From: a virus
Reading direction: 5' to 3' (one strand)
DNA length: 64,000 bases
IMG/VR virus record: IMGVR_UViG_3300025168_000077
Coordinates: 1-64,000 of that record
Shown: positions 6,750-15,103 of the stretch, in pieces
Numbering within the stretch: the stretch's first letter is position 1
How the letters are laid out: each line of letters begins with the position of its first letter
Made by a program: the position numbers and the translations under genes
Notes under the pieces: model-generated
What the model was told of the DNA's origin: nothing
Databases searched by the model: none
What the model saw: the letters and a program-made list of their open reading frames with translations, nothing else

Positions 6750-7712
6750 CTAGCTCTTAACACCCATTACAGTAGATGCATCCAGTTGTGCAGATCGTCT
6801 CATCTGATCCATGATGTCTTCTAGGGAGCGGTACTCGCCTGTCTCTGTGCCGCCAGTACTTGTCCCCATGTTCATCATGTTCATGCTGTCAGGGACTTCT
6901 TCAGCCTCAGGCTCAGGCTCAGGATCCGGTGCGGGAGGGGCCCCGTACTCTGCCTTGACCATGTTGAGAGCCTTGTGAGGGTCGATCTCTGCAATGCAAA
7001 GTGCGCACAACGCGTCAAAGGCGGTTTCGTTCTCGTAGATTTCAGGGGCTGACTTCTTTACCCAGGTCTCGAACTCTTCGACGGCCTGATCGAGTTCAAC
7101 CTTCTCAGCAGCAGCGTTTGCTTCTTCGATCGCTTGGAACCGTTGACGCAGTTCTTCTCGCTCTTTAATGACTTCTTGCAACTCTGATTGAGTAGCTGTA
7201 GACGCTTTTTCGGTGGTGTCTGAGTACTCTTGTTTGAGAGTTTCGATTGCAGTTTGGTGCATGAGCTTTAGCTCGTCGATTTCTTTCTGCTTTTCTTTGA
7301 GAGGGTCGACATCTCCGTTCAACCACTTTTGCACACGAGTCTCTTGAGTACGCACGTCTTTTTCGCGCATGTCCAGCTTCTTACGTACTTGGGACATTTC
7401 AGAAAACTTGTCGGTGTATCCTCGCTGCCAGTGGTTGTACTTGGTTTGAAAGCCACTCAAAAGAGACTCTTTCAAGTTATCTTCGAGGCCGTTAAACCAG
7501 TCGCTGTCTTTGAGGCTGTTGACCTCTCCGTTCCACTCAAACACGTCGGGTACGGCCATCTCTGCTGGCTCGGACTCGGCGGCCTCTACGGGCTCAGCTG
7601 CTTCTACAGGTTCCTCAGAAGCAACCGAGTCACTAACTTCAACGTCTGCGGTTGTGACTCCGGTATCGGTAGTTGTTTCGGCTGCTTCTGAATCTTCGTG
7701 ACTGTTGTACAT
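6750..7712 (-). CDS. Capsid scaffolding protein
   Basis: The 320-residue product is acidic and largely helical. Residues 1-55 are Glu/Ala/Val/Thr repeats (PVEAAEPVEAAESEPAE); residues 80-215 form a long coiled coil rich in Lys, Glu and Gln; a helical domain (FETWVKKSAPEIYENETAF) and a Pro/Glu-rich linker lead to a short tail. This is the usual shape of phage scaffolding proteins, and its position downstream of the portal in a head operon supports the call. AGGAGAGCAC precedes the ATG. The sequence alone cannot exclude a virion core role. Confidence 0.7.
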   Translation of the reverse strand: MYNSHEDSEAAETTTDTGVTTADVEVSDSVASEEPVEAAEPVEAAESEPAEMAVPDVFEWNGEVNSLKDSDWFNGLEDNLKESLLSGFQTKYNHWQRGYTDKFSEMSQVRKKLDMREKDVRTQETRVQKWLNGDVDPLKEKQKEIDELKLMHQTAIETLKQEYSDTTEKASTATQSELQEVIKEREELRQRFQAIEEANAAAEKVELDQAVEEFETWVKKSAPEIYENETAFDALCALCIAEIDPHKALNMVKAEYGAPPAPDPEPEPEAEEVPDSMNMMNMGTSTGGTETGEYRSLEDIMDQMRRSAQLDASTVMGVKS

Positions 7713-7738
7713 GTGCTCTCCTACATGGTTAGTCGTGT

Positions 7739-8284
7739 TTAAGCCATAGGGGCTTCAGGTTCCATCATTGGTGCTTCAGGAGCTTGTGGCTTAGCCATCG
7801 AAGCTGCTGCTCGCTCAAGTTCCATAAGTACTTGGAAGTCACGCGACAACAAGTCTGCAAGCTCTTGCGCTCCCATTTCTGCGTACTGTGGAATCGATTG
7901 GGCGGCCATCATGATCTCTTCGGCCCGCTCTTGCGACATACCCAAAGTTTCCATGAGTGGCTTCAAGTCATCAGCGCCTGCTGCTTCAGGCATGTCCGCG
8001 TCTGCTTCAGGCATGTCACCTTCAGGCATGTCGCCTTCGGCACCTTTTTCTTTAGCCATCATTTCGTCGGCCTTGTCCATAGCAGGCTTCAGGTCCCGCT
8101 CGGGTACGATACCTTCAGCAGGAGCTTCCATCATTGCGTCTGCATCCATGGGACCCTCATCTCCGGGCATCTCTCCGCCACCTTCTTCGGCTGCGTAGAG
8201 GTCGGGAAACTTCTTCTTAGCGTCTTCGTATCCAGGTTCACCCTCGTAGGGCAGGCGGTTACCAGTGTTTGGATCTACAGGCAT
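7739..8284 (-). CDS. Acidic Met-rich head-operon protein
   Basis: The 181-residue product begins MPVDPNTGNRLPYEGEPGYE, an opening common in small phage head-operon proteins, followed by Met/Glu/Asp/Pro-rich repeats (DMPEGDMPEADADMPEA) and a helical segment (LKPLMETLGMSQERAEEIMM). It lies between the 81-residue gene and the scaffold gene. It is probably an assembly or minor structural protein; no family function is known to me. Confidence 0.6.
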   Translation of the reverse strand: MPVDPNTGNRLPYEGEPGYEDAKKKFPDLYAAEEGGGEMPGDEGPMDADAMMEAPAEGIVPERDLKPAMDKADEMMAKEKGAEGDMPEGDMPEADADMPEAAGADDLKPLMETLGMSQERAEEIMMAAQSIPQYAEMGAQELADLLSRDFQVLMELERAAASMAKPQAPEAPMMEPEAPMA

Positions 8285-8330
8285 GTGAGTCTCCTTAAGC
8301 GACTACGGATACGTAATGTGTTTGTCGACT

Positions 8331-8576
8331 TCAAGTCAACGATTGGTTTGGGTCAAGGGCGACAAGTTCAAACGCTGCTTCCAGTCCGATCGACTTGATA
8401 AACTTCTGAGGGACGGAGTGGCGGTCACCAGAAGACATGTCTTCGTAGAACGCACCGTCTGTTCTTGAGTCGTCTTTTATGTAGCGCAGTGTCCGATCTG
8501 AAGATCGAGAAAGCGTCTGCGCGTATTCAACAAGCTCAATGTCGTTCAGCTTGTTTCGTAGGGATGGGTCAGGCAC
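8331..8576 (-). CDS. Hypothetical protein, 81 residues
   Basis: GTG start overlapping the stop of the zinc-ribbon gene upstream by 8 bases. The product is charged and helical (LRNKLNDIELVEYAQTLSRS). No family is recognised. Its place inside a dense head operon and the overlap support a real gene. Confidence 0.55.
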   Translation of the reverse strand: MPDPSLRNKLNDIELVEYAQTLSRSSDRTLRYIKDDSRTDGAFYEDMSSGDRHSVPQKFIKSIGLEAAFELVALDPNQSLT

Positions 8577-9033
8577 TTTTCACATCCGTTGTTTTACCGA
8601 CTTTTGCAGCTGCCTTCTTTTCGTTGCGAATCGTGCGCCGCTCAGCAGTAAGTTCTTTAACCATCTTAGCGTCATTACCTCGCGCCTTCCGGCGCTCCCA
8701 CTGTTTGTGGAGTCTCTCGTCGGTACGCAGTCGGTGCTTTTCCGTAGTGTTACTTTCAATCTCAACTCGATGTCCGGGGAATCGATCTTCGATTGTTTTA
8801 ATGCAACGATCATAGTCTTCCCTGGTCTCAGCTTTGCCGAGTACCCCAAAGTCAATCGGTACGAATGATCCTGGCCCTTGTCCGTGAACAGCAAACCTTA
8901 AACCGCGAAAGCTCATTTTACGATCACTACCGCACTCAGGGCACACAGGTGGTCCATCAGCTCGACGGTACATCACTTCAACTTCAAAGAAGTCGCAGCC
9001 TGTGCACTCTACGTTGTTGATCATGAAGCTCAT
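8569..9033 (-). CDS. Zinc-ribbon protein with basic coiled tail
   Basis: Two Cys pairs (CTGC at residues 10-13 and CPEC near residue 31) form an N-terminal zinc ribbon similar to those in FmdB-like proteins. The middle (FAVHGQGPGSFVPIDFG) is followed by a long basic helix (RLHKQWERRKARGNDAKMVK). 154 residues. ATGA overlap with the gene upstream. It may bind nucleic acid; the function is unknown. Confidence 0.65.
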   Translation of the reverse strand: MSFMINNVECTGCDFFEVEVMYRRADGPPVCPECGSDRKMSFRGLRFAVHGQGPGSFVPIDFGVLGKAETREDYDRCIKTIEDRFPGHRVEIESNTTEKHRLRTDERLHKQWERRKARGNDAKMVKELTAERRTIRNEKKAAAKVGKTTDVKSA

Positions 9034-9374
9034 CGTGATCGAACCTTATCACGCCATTTGGTTACACCGGGCGTTGCGTTCTCTCCAACCATATCAATGA
9101 TCGAGTCTGGGCAGTCGACGTAGGGGTTTCCTGCCTCTCCGTACTCGGTGTAGCCCCAAGACTCTTCGCCTTTCTCCATGTGAAAACACAAGATAGAAAT
9201 CTGGCAACCTGAAATGCGTGGGTTCATTCGAGTCGGTTTAACAGCAACCCACAACCTCTTACCAAAGTCAGAACTCTTACTGTCGAGGACAATGTGGGTC
9301 TTAGCTGCGTCTTCGAGCAGCCAGTCTTTAAGGTCTTTGCGGGTGTTGGTTCCTACGGGAAACTGGAGTGCCAT
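9030..9374 (-). CDS. Hypothetical protein, 114 residues
   Basis: A small mixed alpha/beta protein. The segment GKRLWVAVKPTRMNPRISG followed by SILCFHMEKGEESWGYTEYG and NPYVDCPDSIIDMV recalls an uncharacterised phage/bacterial family in which a Trp-Gly-Tyr turn precedes YYDCP. I cannot name it with certainty. ATGA coupling to the zinc-ribbon gene downstream. Confidence 0.6.
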   Translation of the reverse strand: MALQFPVGTNTRKDLKDWLLEDAAKTHIVLDSKSSDFGKRLWVAVKPTRMNPRISGCQISILCFHMEKGEESWGYTEYGEAGNPYVDCPDSIIDMVGENATPGVTKWRDKVRSR

Positions 9375-9441
9375 GATTCACCTCTCTTTCTGATCTTGGC
9401 GATTTGTGTATTCGCTAACTATGATAACGCTTTTTCGTCAA

Positions 9442-10338
9442 CTATTGTCTGTGGTCAGGCGGGAAGAGCATTCCGGTCACCACTTGAAAGCTGCCGTCTG
9501 GAGATGCGAGGTACCCTTTCGGAGAGCCTCCGTCGGGGTTTTTAAAGAAGTAAACGTAACCCTTACCGCCAGGACCTGGCCCTGAGTAGATAGGGTTGCT
9601 GTTGTTCACGTCGTTTTGGTAGTCTAAACCCGCAGCTGTTTGCCGATCGTCATCAGACATGTCGCCGCGCAAGTCTTTTTCGTATTGGTCTAGGATGTCG
9701 TAGATGTCGGTCTTATCCGGCGTGTCCACATTCTCGAAATCTTCTCCATGATCGTCAGCTACAGCCTCGTTTACTTGAAGGCCCTCTTCGTTAACTGTAA
9801 GCGGGGTGTAGTCACCGTCCGTATCTTCCTTTTCTTCAGGGGGAGGCGGGGGAGGCGGGGGAGGCGGTTTCGGTGGTGAAGACTTCCTTTGTTTTAGCGT
9901 AGACGGCTGGGGTTGATTTTCAAACACGTCTACGTTTGATCGACCTCGACCATCATCTTTAGGGGGGTCAGGAGCAGCTTTCTTTGCCTTAGCTGGCTTC
10001 TTGTCGGGGTTAATGAACGCCGAAAACCGCTTCAAGACTTCTTCTTCTGCGTCCATTCGGTCTGACTGGGGGAACGCAGTCTCACCCAGATCCCCAGGCA
10101 TGTCGGTCACGCCTGTAGCCGGGTCTGACTCAGGGAAAGCTTCTCGTGACTCAACACGTTTCAGCAACTGATAGTTGTCCGGGCCCTCTTGTCCGGGTGT
10201 GTAGGGCATGTTCTTCTTCTCGCCCACAGGAGTCACACCCTCTCTGTACATGAGCGTCTCTTTTAGATCCTTCGGATCATCGCTACCTTGGGGCAGCGAC
10301 TCACGTAGCGTCTGCATCTTTTCGCCGTAAGAAGCCAT
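9442..10338 (-). CDS. Low-complexity poly-proline protein, probable virion or assembly factor
   Basis: The 298-residue product has a hydrophilic N-terminal half, a polyproline tract (SPPKPPPPPPPPPPEEKE, about residues 154-171) encoded by tandem GGGGGAGGC on the plus strand, an acidic segment, and a structured-looking C terminus (GKGYVYFFKNPDGGSPKGYL). The polyproline tract likely works as a spacer. The ATG overlaps the stop of a 30-residue gene. No family recognised. Confidence 0.55.
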   Translation of the reverse strand: MASYGEKMQTLRESLPQGSDDPKDLKETLMYREGVTPVGEKKNMPYTPGQEGPDNYQLLKRVESREAFPESDPATGVTDMPGDLGETAFPQSDRMDAEEEVLKRFSAFINPDKKPAKAKKAAPDPPKDDGRGRSNVDVFENQPQPSTLKQRKSSPPKPPPPPPPPPPEEKEDTDGDYTPLTVNEEGLQVNEAVADDHGEDFENVDTPDKTDIYDILDQYEKDLRGDMSDDDRQTAAGLDYQNDVNNSNPIYSGPGPGGKGYVYFFKNPDGGSPKGYLASPDGSFQVVTGMLFPPDHRQ

Positions 10339-10430
10339 CAGACCTTCTTCTTAGACTTTTTGTACGCCATGGCAGCTGCTTGCTTAGTGCTGTAGCTCTT
10401 CTTCTTTCCGCCTGTGTGGTAACCGGGCAT
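10338..10430 (-). CDS. 30-residue basic peptide
   Basis: The frame encodes MPGYHTGGKKKSYSTKQAAA then MAYKKSKKKV, a very basic peptide. Its TGA overlaps the ATG of the 298-residue gene (ATGA). Similar Lys-rich mini proteins are frequent beside portal genes in environmental phages; they may bind DNA in the capsid. Accepted on overlap and composition. Confidence 0.5.
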   Translation of the reverse strand: MPGYHTGGKKKSYSTKQAAAMAYKKSKKKV

Positions 10431-10439
10431 GTCTGACTC

Positions 10440-10652
10440 CTATGCTTGCGCAGATTTACGTTTAGTTCTTGCAGCCTGGACTGCTTTGACGTTGATGTCT
10501 TGGCCACTTCGATATGCTTCGCCTGTAGCGATAATCTCTTTAGCCGCCGTATCTTTTGCGCTCTTACCCTTAGCGTGAGCTACATACTTTGACGGTACGC
10601 CTTTGCCCTTACTTTCGTCGACATGATGGTACTCTTGTTCTCGCTGAGCCAT
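10440..10652 (-). CDS. Small basic protein, 70 residues
   Basis: A hydrophilic, Lys/Ala-rich product (VPSKYVAHAKGKSAKDTAAK) without a recognised domain. It sits in a row of four small basic genes between the portal and the polyproline gene; these may be internal capsid DNA-binding proteins. Cytosolic or virion. Confidence 0.55.
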   Translation of the reverse strand: MAQREQEYHHVDESKGKGVPSKYVAHAKGKSAKDTAAKEIIATGEAYRSGQDINVKAVQAARTKRKSAQA

Positions 10653-10654
10653 GA

Positions 10655-10924
10655 CTACCTCAAGTCCGTGTCGTGTTTCTTAGACCCACCGATGTAGCTG
10701 TTGACCCGCCCCATCGCCCATGCTGCCATTGATACACCACGAGACCCGGAAGACAAATACGCGCCTTGACCTCGACGGTAGACCTTCACGAGTTTCCCGT
10801 ACGAGATACCAGACTTCTTAGCCTTCTCCCGAAGAGTTTTCTTGGTGGCTTCACTCAGAGGCTTACGCTTCTTTCGCTGGGCTTTAACGGCGTCTCTCGC
10901 CTTATCAGATTTAGACTTGGCCAT
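10655..10924 (-). CDS. DUF5824-like small basic phage protein
   Basis: 89 residues with a very basic N terminus (AKSKSDKARDAVKAQRKKRK) followed by VYRRGQGAYLSSGSRGVSM and AAWAMGRVNSYI. The RGxGAY..SGSR...WAMxRVNSF pattern recalls DUF5824, found in phages and large DNA viruses, function unknown. ATG 10924 overlaps the stop of the upstream gene (TAATG); an in-frame GTG at 10930 is also possible. Confidence 0.65.
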   Translation of the reverse strand: MAKSKSDKARDAVKAQRKKRKPLSEATKKTLREKAKKSGISYGKLVKVYRRGQGAYLSSGSRGVSMAAWAMGRVNSYIGGSKKHDTDLR

Positions 10925-11232
10925 TACCACTTTACCTTGTCAGCCCAGTAAGCTGCGCTGAGTTTACCCTTAGCAATGTTTTTAGCATGACGAGCCTTGA
11001 AGCTTGCCCGCTTCTTCTTCATCTTATCAGACTCACCTTTCTTAGGGTCACCTGCGGTACTGGCACCCTGCTCACCAAACCGAATCAGTTTGATCGTGTC
11101 GCCTTCCTGGGCCAGAACAATGTGACTCTTACTGGGGTGATCAGGAGTCCTCTTGGGTACGTTTACGCCTTTGAGACGGTGCTTCTTGAGAAGCATCGCC
11201 TTACGGACTTTATCTCTTTTGGAGAGAGCCAT
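10924..11232 (-). CDS. DUF6321-like small basic phage protein
   Basis: 102 residues. The string GVNVPKRTPDHPSKSHIVL, then TIKLIRFGEQGASTAGDP and ARHAKNIAKGKLSAAYWADK, is the hallmark of DUF6321, a small conserved phage protein of unknown role. Its ATG overlaps the portal stop (TAATG), so it is coupled to portal translation. The name is from memory of the family pattern. Confidence 0.7.
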   Translation of the reverse strand: MALSKRDKVRKAMLLKKHRLKGVNVPKRTPDHPSKSHIVLAQEGDTIKLIRFGEQGASTAGDPKKGESDKMKKKRASFKARHAKNIAKGKLSAAYWADKVKW

Positions 11233-12974
11233 TAGGCTTGGCCTTCCCTAATCGGAGCCCCACCTCCAGCTGCGAGAGCTTCTTCTGGGGAGCCAGCCTC
11301 TCCTCCCATCAATGCTGCGACTAGTTCGGGCGGCAAGTCAGACATTGCAGCTTCTGCCTCAGCTTGCTGTTGTGCCTCAATGGCGGGTTGACCCGCAGCC
11401 GCTCCTCCGAGTGACTGAGCTTGAGCCGCCATCTCAGCGTCTTGCTGCGCGGCCATAACCTCTTCTTCGGGCATCAAGATACGCGCCGGTAGACCGAGCC
11501 CTGAAAGGACCTCCTCGGTCAGGCGGCGGGTGTCGACGTTCGGGTCTTGAGACAAGAACGGAAGCAACTGCATAAGTGTTTCTGCAAGAACGCTTGGGTT
11601 TTGTCGGATGGGGTTGTAGCTGACCATCTTGAACCCAATCTCCAAATCTTGGATGCTCTTGAGGTCAACTTGTGTCCACTTACGGTCGCCAGCAATGCGG
11701 ACCATCTTCTCTTTCTTCATGTACTTTTGGCACAGGTAGAAAGATTTGGCCGCGACATCTTCGAGGGCATCGTGTACGTGTCCTTCGCGTGTGGCCAATC
11801 GGGTTCGCATCTGAGCATCGATGATTGCCATCTCAGTAGCAGTACGTGCCCCTGTGACTTGACCGCGAGCTGCTTCAGCCAAGGCTGAGATAAACGCGGC
11901 GTCATCTTCTTGCCGAGCAATAAACTCTTTGATTCCAACCGGAGTATCGGGCATGGGCATTTCGTAGAACAAGCTACCCAAAGACCGAAGTGCCTCGCTG
12001 TTTTGAGGGCTGACACCCACGAAAGAACCTGCGGAAGCTTCGACGGCTTTGTTCAAGTCTTCTTCAGTCAGTCGACCGGAGTCATACATGATGCGTGGAA
12101 TCATCAAGTATACGATCTGCTTCATGTGAGTGAGTAGGTCGTTGACCGTCTCTTGCTGGTCCAGAACCAACTGAACCTCACTAAGGCCCAGGCAATCTAC
12201 CCCTGAGTGGTTCAGACTGAACATGCTGTACGGGATGTAGTCAATCTTGTCTTCAAACAGAACGACATCAGCTTGTTGGTTGTAGTGCTGAACGGTGCCC
12301 TTTTCGCGATCGTAGTATTCCCAGATGGTGACCCACTGAAACGCGTCCTTTACGTTGGAGCCCTTGTCGTCCTGCATTCCAGTCGACAGCCACTTAGGGT
12401 ATCGGTCGGGTGTGATTTGAGAGACGTTTTCGCCTTTGTACCGACCTTGCTTGACCCTGGCTTTGAACTCTGAGTAGGGAACAACCGTGGCTTCCATCCA
12501 ATAGCGGATGTCTTCTACGTCACGGACGGTCATGTCAAAGAACACGGCAGAGGGGTCGATAACCCTGGTGACGGGACGGTCTTCTGCTGCGTTCCAGCCA
12601 GTCTTAAAGATACCTCGCTTACACAACACGGCGTCGATCAGAGCCGTAGCAGCGCGTCTACGCATCCTGTTCTTCTCAAAGATGTACTCAAGAAGTCCCG
12701 TGACGGATGGGGCTGCTTCATCTGAATGAGGCGTACGGGGCATGGCCGAGACTTGAGGGTGCGGTCCAATCAACGCAGAGATTGCAGTGTCCGCAATCGC
12801 GTAAATCAGGTTCTTGCTACAGAGGTAGTGGCGAGACGCACCACCCAAGTCAGAGTCAGAAAAACGGAAGAAGTCACCACGGTAAAATCGTCGTGCCTTT
12901 TCAAACTGCTTTCGTTCGCTTTGATCGTAAAACGCACGATGTCGTTTAATCAGCGCACTTAGTTTAGGTGCCAT
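11232..12974 (-). CDS. Portal protein
   Basis: The 580-residue product forms the dodecameric DNA-entry channel at one capsid vertex. It starts with LSALIKRHRAFYDQSERKQF, has the beta-rich wing region (around YDREKGTVQHYNQQADVVLF), then LVLDQQETVNDLLTHMKQIV and the long stem helices near ATEMAIIDAQMRTRLATREG, and ends with an Ala/Glu-rich tail (residues 490-580). Length and helix order match podovirus-type portals more than the HK97/SPP1 type, but that is judged by eye. It follows the 79-residue gene and the terminase in the same minus-strand operon. Confidence 0.82.
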   Translation of the reverse strand: MAPKLSALIKRHRAFYDQSERKQFEKARRFYRGDFFRFSDSDLGGASRHYLCSKNLIYAIADTAISALIGPHPQVSAMPRTPHSDEAAPSVTGLLEYIFEKNRMRRRAATALIDAVLCKRGIFKTGWNAAEDRPVTRVIDPSAVFFDMTVRDVEDIRYWMEATVVPYSEFKARVKQGRYKGENVSQITPDRYPKWLSTGMQDDKGSNVKDAFQWVTIWEYYDREKGTVQHYNQQADVVLFEDKIDYIPYSMFSLNHSGVDCLGLSEVQLVLDQQETVNDLLTHMKQIVYLMIPRIMYDSGRLTEEDLNKAVEASAGSFVGVSPQNSEALRSLGSLFYEMPMPDTPVGIKEFIARQEDDAAFISALAEAARGQVTGARTATEMAIIDAQMRTRLATREGHVHDALEDVAAKSFYLCQKYMKKEKMVRIAGDRKWTQVDLKSIQDLEIGFKMVSYNPIRQNPSVLAETLMQLLPFLSQDPNVDTRRLTEEVLSGLGLPARILMPEEEVMAAQQDAEMAAQAQSLGGAAAGQPAIEAQQQAEAEAAMSDLPPELVAALMGGEAGSPEEALAAGGGAPIREGQA

Positions 12975-13003
12975 GATGAGTTCTCCCGCTCATGTGAGTG
13001 TAA

Positions 13004-13243
13004 TCAGCCGCTGACTTTGCCGAAGGGCATTGGTGTCATAGTGGCTTCCTTAAGCTTTGCGCGCTGTTTTTCCGCCTCTGTTTTTGCTTCCGCGTCTGCA
13101 TCTGCGATCTTCTTTTTCGCGTCAACATTTGGCTTGTCATCCGTGGCGTTCTTTTTCGCCTGCTCTACGGTTTTCATTTGGGCAAGCATTGACGCAGCTT
13201 GATTTTTCAGATCTGTACCTTCCGTCTTGTTTGGTTTCGCCAT
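13004..13243 (-). CDS. Small Lys/Ala-rich helical protein
   Basis: 79 residues, almost all Lys, Ala, Asp and Glu (KKIADADAEAKTEAEKQRAK), predicted as one coiled helix. AGGAG precedes the ATG. It lies directly between the terminase and portal genes, a place often used by head-assembly accessory proteins. No family recognised. Confidence 0.6.
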   Translation of the reverse strand: MAKPNKTEGTDLKNQAASMLAQMKTVEQAKKNATDDKPNVDAKKKIADADAEAKTEAEKQRAKLKEATMTPMPFGKVSG

Positions 13244-13245
13244 GT

Positions 13246-14895
13246 TTAACTCCTGTCTCGGGGTATTGGATTAAAGGGACTTTGTGCACGCCGCCGTTGG
13301 TGACTTTTGTGCCGGTCAAGATCACCGATGGTCACTTGACCCGGTGTTCGCGGTAACTGTATCTCGGTTGAGCCTTTCACGAAATGACGACGCGAAAGAA
13401 TGTCAGCTGCCATAACGGCTGTTCGTGCGCGGTCAAAGTGGTGAGTCGCTCCGTCTAGCCCTTTTGTGCGTTTCTTTCGGGTGCCGTCGTAGTTCAGTAG
13501 TTGGTGCAAAAGACCACGACTACGCATTGTGATCTCTTCGTGCCGCAGCATTTGAACCAGCAATGCTTCTGCTTCTTGGAGTCTCTTGTTGGTTGCGTAC
13601 CAACCTGGGTGGTTGTGGTTAGTCCACAACAAGTTGCGGGTACCGTTCTCTTTCAAGATGGCAATACACGCAGTGGCGTTTGACTCGACTGCCAGGAGAG
13701 CTTCGTTGTAGCGTTTCTGCGCTCGTTGCAATCGTTTCGAGAACCGGTCAGGTGCCTCGCGGCCTTCCCAAAAAGCGACCTCTTTTCTCTCGAAAGTGTC
13801 CCACACAGTCAGTGCCGACTTGTCACCCGTAGACCCGAACCCCGCAGGGTCAGCTGTAATCAAGTACTTGACTTCAGGTTTAGGGGGGTCGATTTCGTAA
13901 ATGCCGCACATCCCCAAAGCGGGGTCAGGATTGGCCGCAGCCAACGCGGGTTTGAGTAGCTCAGCAGGCATCACGGGGTTGGTAGAGCCCAGCCACCCGT
14001 CGTACGGATCAGACGGGTACTTAGAAGAAAACAGGCGGGAGTCTCCAACAAACTCAGTGCCAAGTGCTCTTTGCCTAAAGGCTAAGCTTGCGAGCCCCAT
14101 GTCTTTGTGGCGTTGTTGGTATTCAACCTCGTCGGGTTTAAAGTCCAAGTCTTTCGCAATGATTCGGCAACTATCGTCTCGCCACCACTCCAAGAACACC
14201 GGAGTGAATCGACTGTTACCTTCTAATGAAGACTGCCACATTTGCTCGTGGTGAGAGCCGGCTCTGCCGGGTGTCGACTCCAGAACAACTTTAGCGTTGG
14301 GCCGTTTGTTTACAGTAGGGAAGATGTTGATTGCAGCTTTCTTTTGCCATTGAGCTTCACCGAACTCGGTGATTACAAGGCGGTCGATTGACCTACCGAT
14401 TGCGGGAGATCGCCCACCAGCGGTCAGTACTTTGATTCCGCCTCCGTGAACAAACTGCATCTGAGTGGCGCCTGCTTTACGACCTGGGGCCAATGGCATC
14501 CGCACGTCATCTGGAAGTCGCTGGTAGGCAAACAAGATCCGTTCAAAGATGTCTTCTGCGGTGTCTTGCCGCTCTGCGATCAACAGACCCTTGACGCCTT
14601 CTAAGTACATGCAGTCACGCAACAAGAGCATCACAGATACGGTCGTAATCTTGGCTTGGCGGAACTTGTTCACCATTATCCATTGATTGTTTTCGTATGC
14701 TTCAAGCACACGCCGTTGCGTAAACGTGGGCTCCATGTACCCGATGGTTTCGTCTTCTCTGACGATCTGGCACATCGACACAAACGCATCTGGTGTGGCG
14801 AACAGTGCACGTACTTTACCGGGGTGGATTCCAGGTGCATCGGCGTACCGGGCCCCCGATTTTCTTTTCGTCGGGTTTACTTGAGGCTCAGACAT
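13246..14895 (-). CDS. Terminase large subunit
   Basis: The 549-residue motor/nuclease packages DNA into the prohead. ATPase landmarks: Walker A-like RQAKITT (residues 79-85), Walker B VITEF (174-178, Glu177 catalytic, the usual Asp replaced by Thr), coupling motif LESTPG (205-210). Nuclease landmarks: Asp349 in ITADPAG, Glu404 in AVESN, Asp488 in HHFDRARTAVMAAD, the three acidic residues of the RNase H-like domain. The Walker A lacks the usual G-K-S/T order, which many terminases relax. I chose ATG 14895; an in-frame start at 14982 would add 29 unconvincing residues. Neither has a good ribosome site. Confidence 0.88.
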   Translation of the reverse strand: MSEPQVNPTKRKSGARYADAPGIHPGKVRALFATPDAFVSMCQIVREDETIGYMEPTFTQRRVLEAYENNQWIMVNKFRQAKITTVSVMLLLRDCMYLEGVKGLLIAERQDTAEDIFERILFAYQRLPDDVRMPLAPGRKAGATQMQFVHGGGIKVLTAGGRSPAIGRSIDRLVITEFGEAQWQKKAAINIFPTVNKRPNAKVVLESTPGRAGSHHEQMWQSSLEGNSRFTPVFLEWWRDDSCRIIAKDLDFKPDEVEYQQRHKDMGLASLAFRQRALGTEFVGDSRLFSSKYPSDPYDGWLGSTNPVMPAELLKPALAAANPDPALGMCGIYEIDPPKPEVKYLITADPAGFGSTGDKSALTVWDTFERKEVAFWEGREAPDRFSKRLQRAQKRYNEALLAVESNATACIAILKENGTRNLLWTNHNHPGWYATNKRLQEAEALLVQMLRHEEITMRSRGLLHQLLNYDGTRKKRTKGLDGATHHFDRARTAVMAADILSRRHFVKGSTEIQLPRTPGQVTIGDLDRHKSHQRRRAQSPFNPIPRDRS

Positions 14896-14945
14896 GGTTT
14901 TTATCGTATCATGTTTAGTCGTATGCGGTATGGAACTGCCTGTAC

Positions 14946-14974
14946 TTGCACAGTCATACGTTGTGTTGTATACA
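14946..14974 (+). promoter_or_regulatory. Predicted sigma70 promoter for the capsid/tail operon
   Basis: TTGCAC (14946-14951) and TATACA (14969-14974) are separated by exactly 17 bases, about 130 bases upstream of the capsid start. The -35 context ACTTGCAC is the same as that of the minus-strand regulator promoter at 46642. Confidence 0.6.
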
Positions 14975-14999
14975 TTAACCACGCACCCACTAAGTGTGT

Positions 15000-15103
15000 C
15001 GGGTAGCCGAAAGGTCCGACGAGGTCACTAAAGGGCAGGCGACAAACCAACAACCCTCTTTATAGTTTGTGGGTTCTTCGCCCACTCAGCCAAAAGGCAC
15101 AAA
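15000..15103 (+). promoter_or_regulatory. Structured leader of the major capsid mRNA
   Basis: The untranslated leader contains GTCGG/CCGAC (about 14999-15021) enclosing a GAAA-bearing loop, and GTGGG/CCCAC with loop TTCTTCG (about 15069-15085) just before AAAAGG and the ATG. Such 5' hairpins often stabilise abundant capsid messages. I do not recognise a riboswitch class. Confidence 0.45.
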
